Source of the DNA: Chitinophaga niabensis
Lineage (GTDB): Bacteria; Bacteroidota; Bacteroidia; Chitinophagales; Chitinophagaceae
Assembly (NCBI GenBank): GCA_017849435.1
Contig: JAFIGY010000020.1
Location: forward strand, 431,425-495,424
Length of the DNA: 64,000 nt
Direction of reading: 5' to 3'
In this document: in pieces, positions 63,466-64,000 of the stretch
How the letters are laid out: the number at the start of each line of letters is the position of its first letter
How positions within the stretch are numbered: position 1 is the first letter of the stretch
Made by a program: the position numbers and the translations under genes
Notes under the pieces: generated by a model
Told to the model about the DNA's origin: nothing
Seen by the model: only the letters and a program-made list of their open reading frames with translations
The model's database searches: none

Positions 63466-64000
63466 TTGAACAATTTCACTATAAAAGACATTGAGAGCCT
63501 TACCGGTATCAAGGCACATACTATTCGCATCTGGGAACAGCGATACAAGTTACTGCGCCCCAAGCGCAAGGATACCAACCATCGTGTGTATGATAATGTG
63601 GACCTGAAACACATCATGCGCATTGCCTACCTGTACCGCCATGGTTACAAGATCTCCCGTATTGCCGGTATGAGCGATGAAGAGATCCGGCAGCTCTCGC
63701 TGGAGGAGGGCGGACAAAAAGGGCTGCATCTTCACCAGGTGTATGTAAACCAGCTGGTAGAGGCGATGATCGATTTCGATCAGGTGAAGTTTGAAAAGGT
63801 TTTTCATAACGTTCTGCTGCGCATGGGTTTCGAGCAGTGCATGCTCAAAGTGATCTACCCCTACCTCGAAAGGGTGGGGCTGCTCTGGCTGGTAGATTGC
63901 GTGATCCCTGCCCAGGAACACTTTGCTTCCAATATTATCCGCAAAAAGCTGATGGCCGCCATAGACGGGCTGGATATCCCTACCCTCGGCACGGAACGTT
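63466..64000 (+). CDS. MerR-family regulator with CarH/LitR-type W-x9-EH motif (partial, runs off the right edge)
   Basis: The reading frame starts at TTG 63466; an in-frame TGA at 63460-63462 leaves no other start. The visible 178 residues open with a MerR HTH (FTIKDIESLTGIKAHTIRIWEQRY) and its wing (RPKRKDTNHRVYDNVDLKHI). A helical region follows, which contains W141, nine residues, then E151-H152 (in the stretch LLWLVDCVIPAQEHFASN). W-x9-EH is the signature of the helix bundle that caps adenosylcobalamin in CarH and LitR, light-sensing repressors. The B12-binding domain, if present, lies beyond the window, so light sensing is not proven. Many Bacteroidota copies sit next to carotenoid genes. 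Confidence 0.85.
   Translation, partial: MNNFTIKDIESLTGIKAHTIRIWEQRYKLLRPKRKDTNHRVYDNVDLKHIMRIAYLYRHGYKISRIAGMSDEEIRQLSLEEGGQKGLHLHQVYVNQLVEAMIDFDQVKFEKVFHNVLLRMGFEQCMLKVIYPYLERVGLLWLVDCVIPAQEHFASNIIRKKLMAAIDGLDIPTLGTER

Overview
The window looks like a chromosomal segment from a member of the Bacteroidota, most likely Chitinophaga or a close relative in the Chitinophagaceae. The evidence is a PorP/SprF-family protein and a gliding-motility-type C-terminal domain (type IX secretion), an HU-like/SPOR membrane protein, a single-RRM RNA-binding protein, a YtxJ-type bacillithiol-associated protein, promoters of the Bacteroidota type (TTTG, about 20 nt, TAnnTTTG), and few Shine-Dalgarno sequences. 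Taxonomy is inferred from gene content only. No rRNA, tRNA, CRISPR array, prophage or insertion sequence was seen.

Layout. 1-4026 (minus) is a four-gene operon of secreted Ig-like proteins, one CHU_C protein and a PorP/SprF protein. It is preceded by four direct copies of AATGAAC (GTTCATT on the transcribed strand). 4177-6063 holds a DUF4412-like secreted protein and an orphan LuxE-like adenylating enzyme. 6198-11407 (plus) carries a lipoprotein, a biotin-dependent carboxyltransferase subunit, a UbiA-like membrane protein, an M42 aminopeptidase and bioB; a 25-bp inverted repeat lies just before bioB. 11465-11945 is a frameshifted DUF1266 pseudogene. 12078-13657 (minus) has aroQ, ubiX, a YtxJ-like gene and a small lipoprotein. 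13823-20565 (plus) has mpl, a DnaQ-like exonuclease, a dolichol-phosphate-mannose-synthase-like glycosyltransferase, a DMT transporter and an S9 peptidase. 20753-23893 has an AraC-like regulator, a GNAT enzyme, a DUF4230 protein, an unknown protein and the RRM protein.

23967-27520 (minus) is an E2 acyltransferase, cinA, a thioesterase and a DoxX protein. It is separated from a plus-strand trio (TPR protein, outer-membrane barrel, HU-TM-SPOR protein; 27893-33586) by a 372-bp gap with an AT-rich stretch and two perfect DnaA boxes. Next come a sugar-nucleotide reductase, a prolyl oligopeptidase, glycolytic pfkA-pyk, an MFS transporter and an aldehyde dehydrogenase. 42277-45061 is a surface-glycan cassette (GT87, GT2, polysaccharide deacetylase). 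45043-50475 (mostly minus) has a PmoA-like protein, a dipeptide epimerase and malQ. A candidate 58-residue gene with its own strong terminator sits just upstream of malQ.

50927-53785 encodes a SnoaL-like lipoprotein, an alpha/beta hydrolase and an M20 amidohydrolase. Then follow dnaK, an OmpA protein, a TPR-like protein, a small barrel, argS, a TPR protein, cdd and lepB. The right edge cuts a MerR-family gene whose visible part carries the W-x9-EH signature of CarH/LitR-type B12 photoreceptors.

Most of the window is core metabolism and envelope biology. The least explained parts are the adhesin operon and its upstream repeats, the DnaA-box region, the malQ-upstream small gene, the CarH-like regulator and the short-leader promoter architecture.
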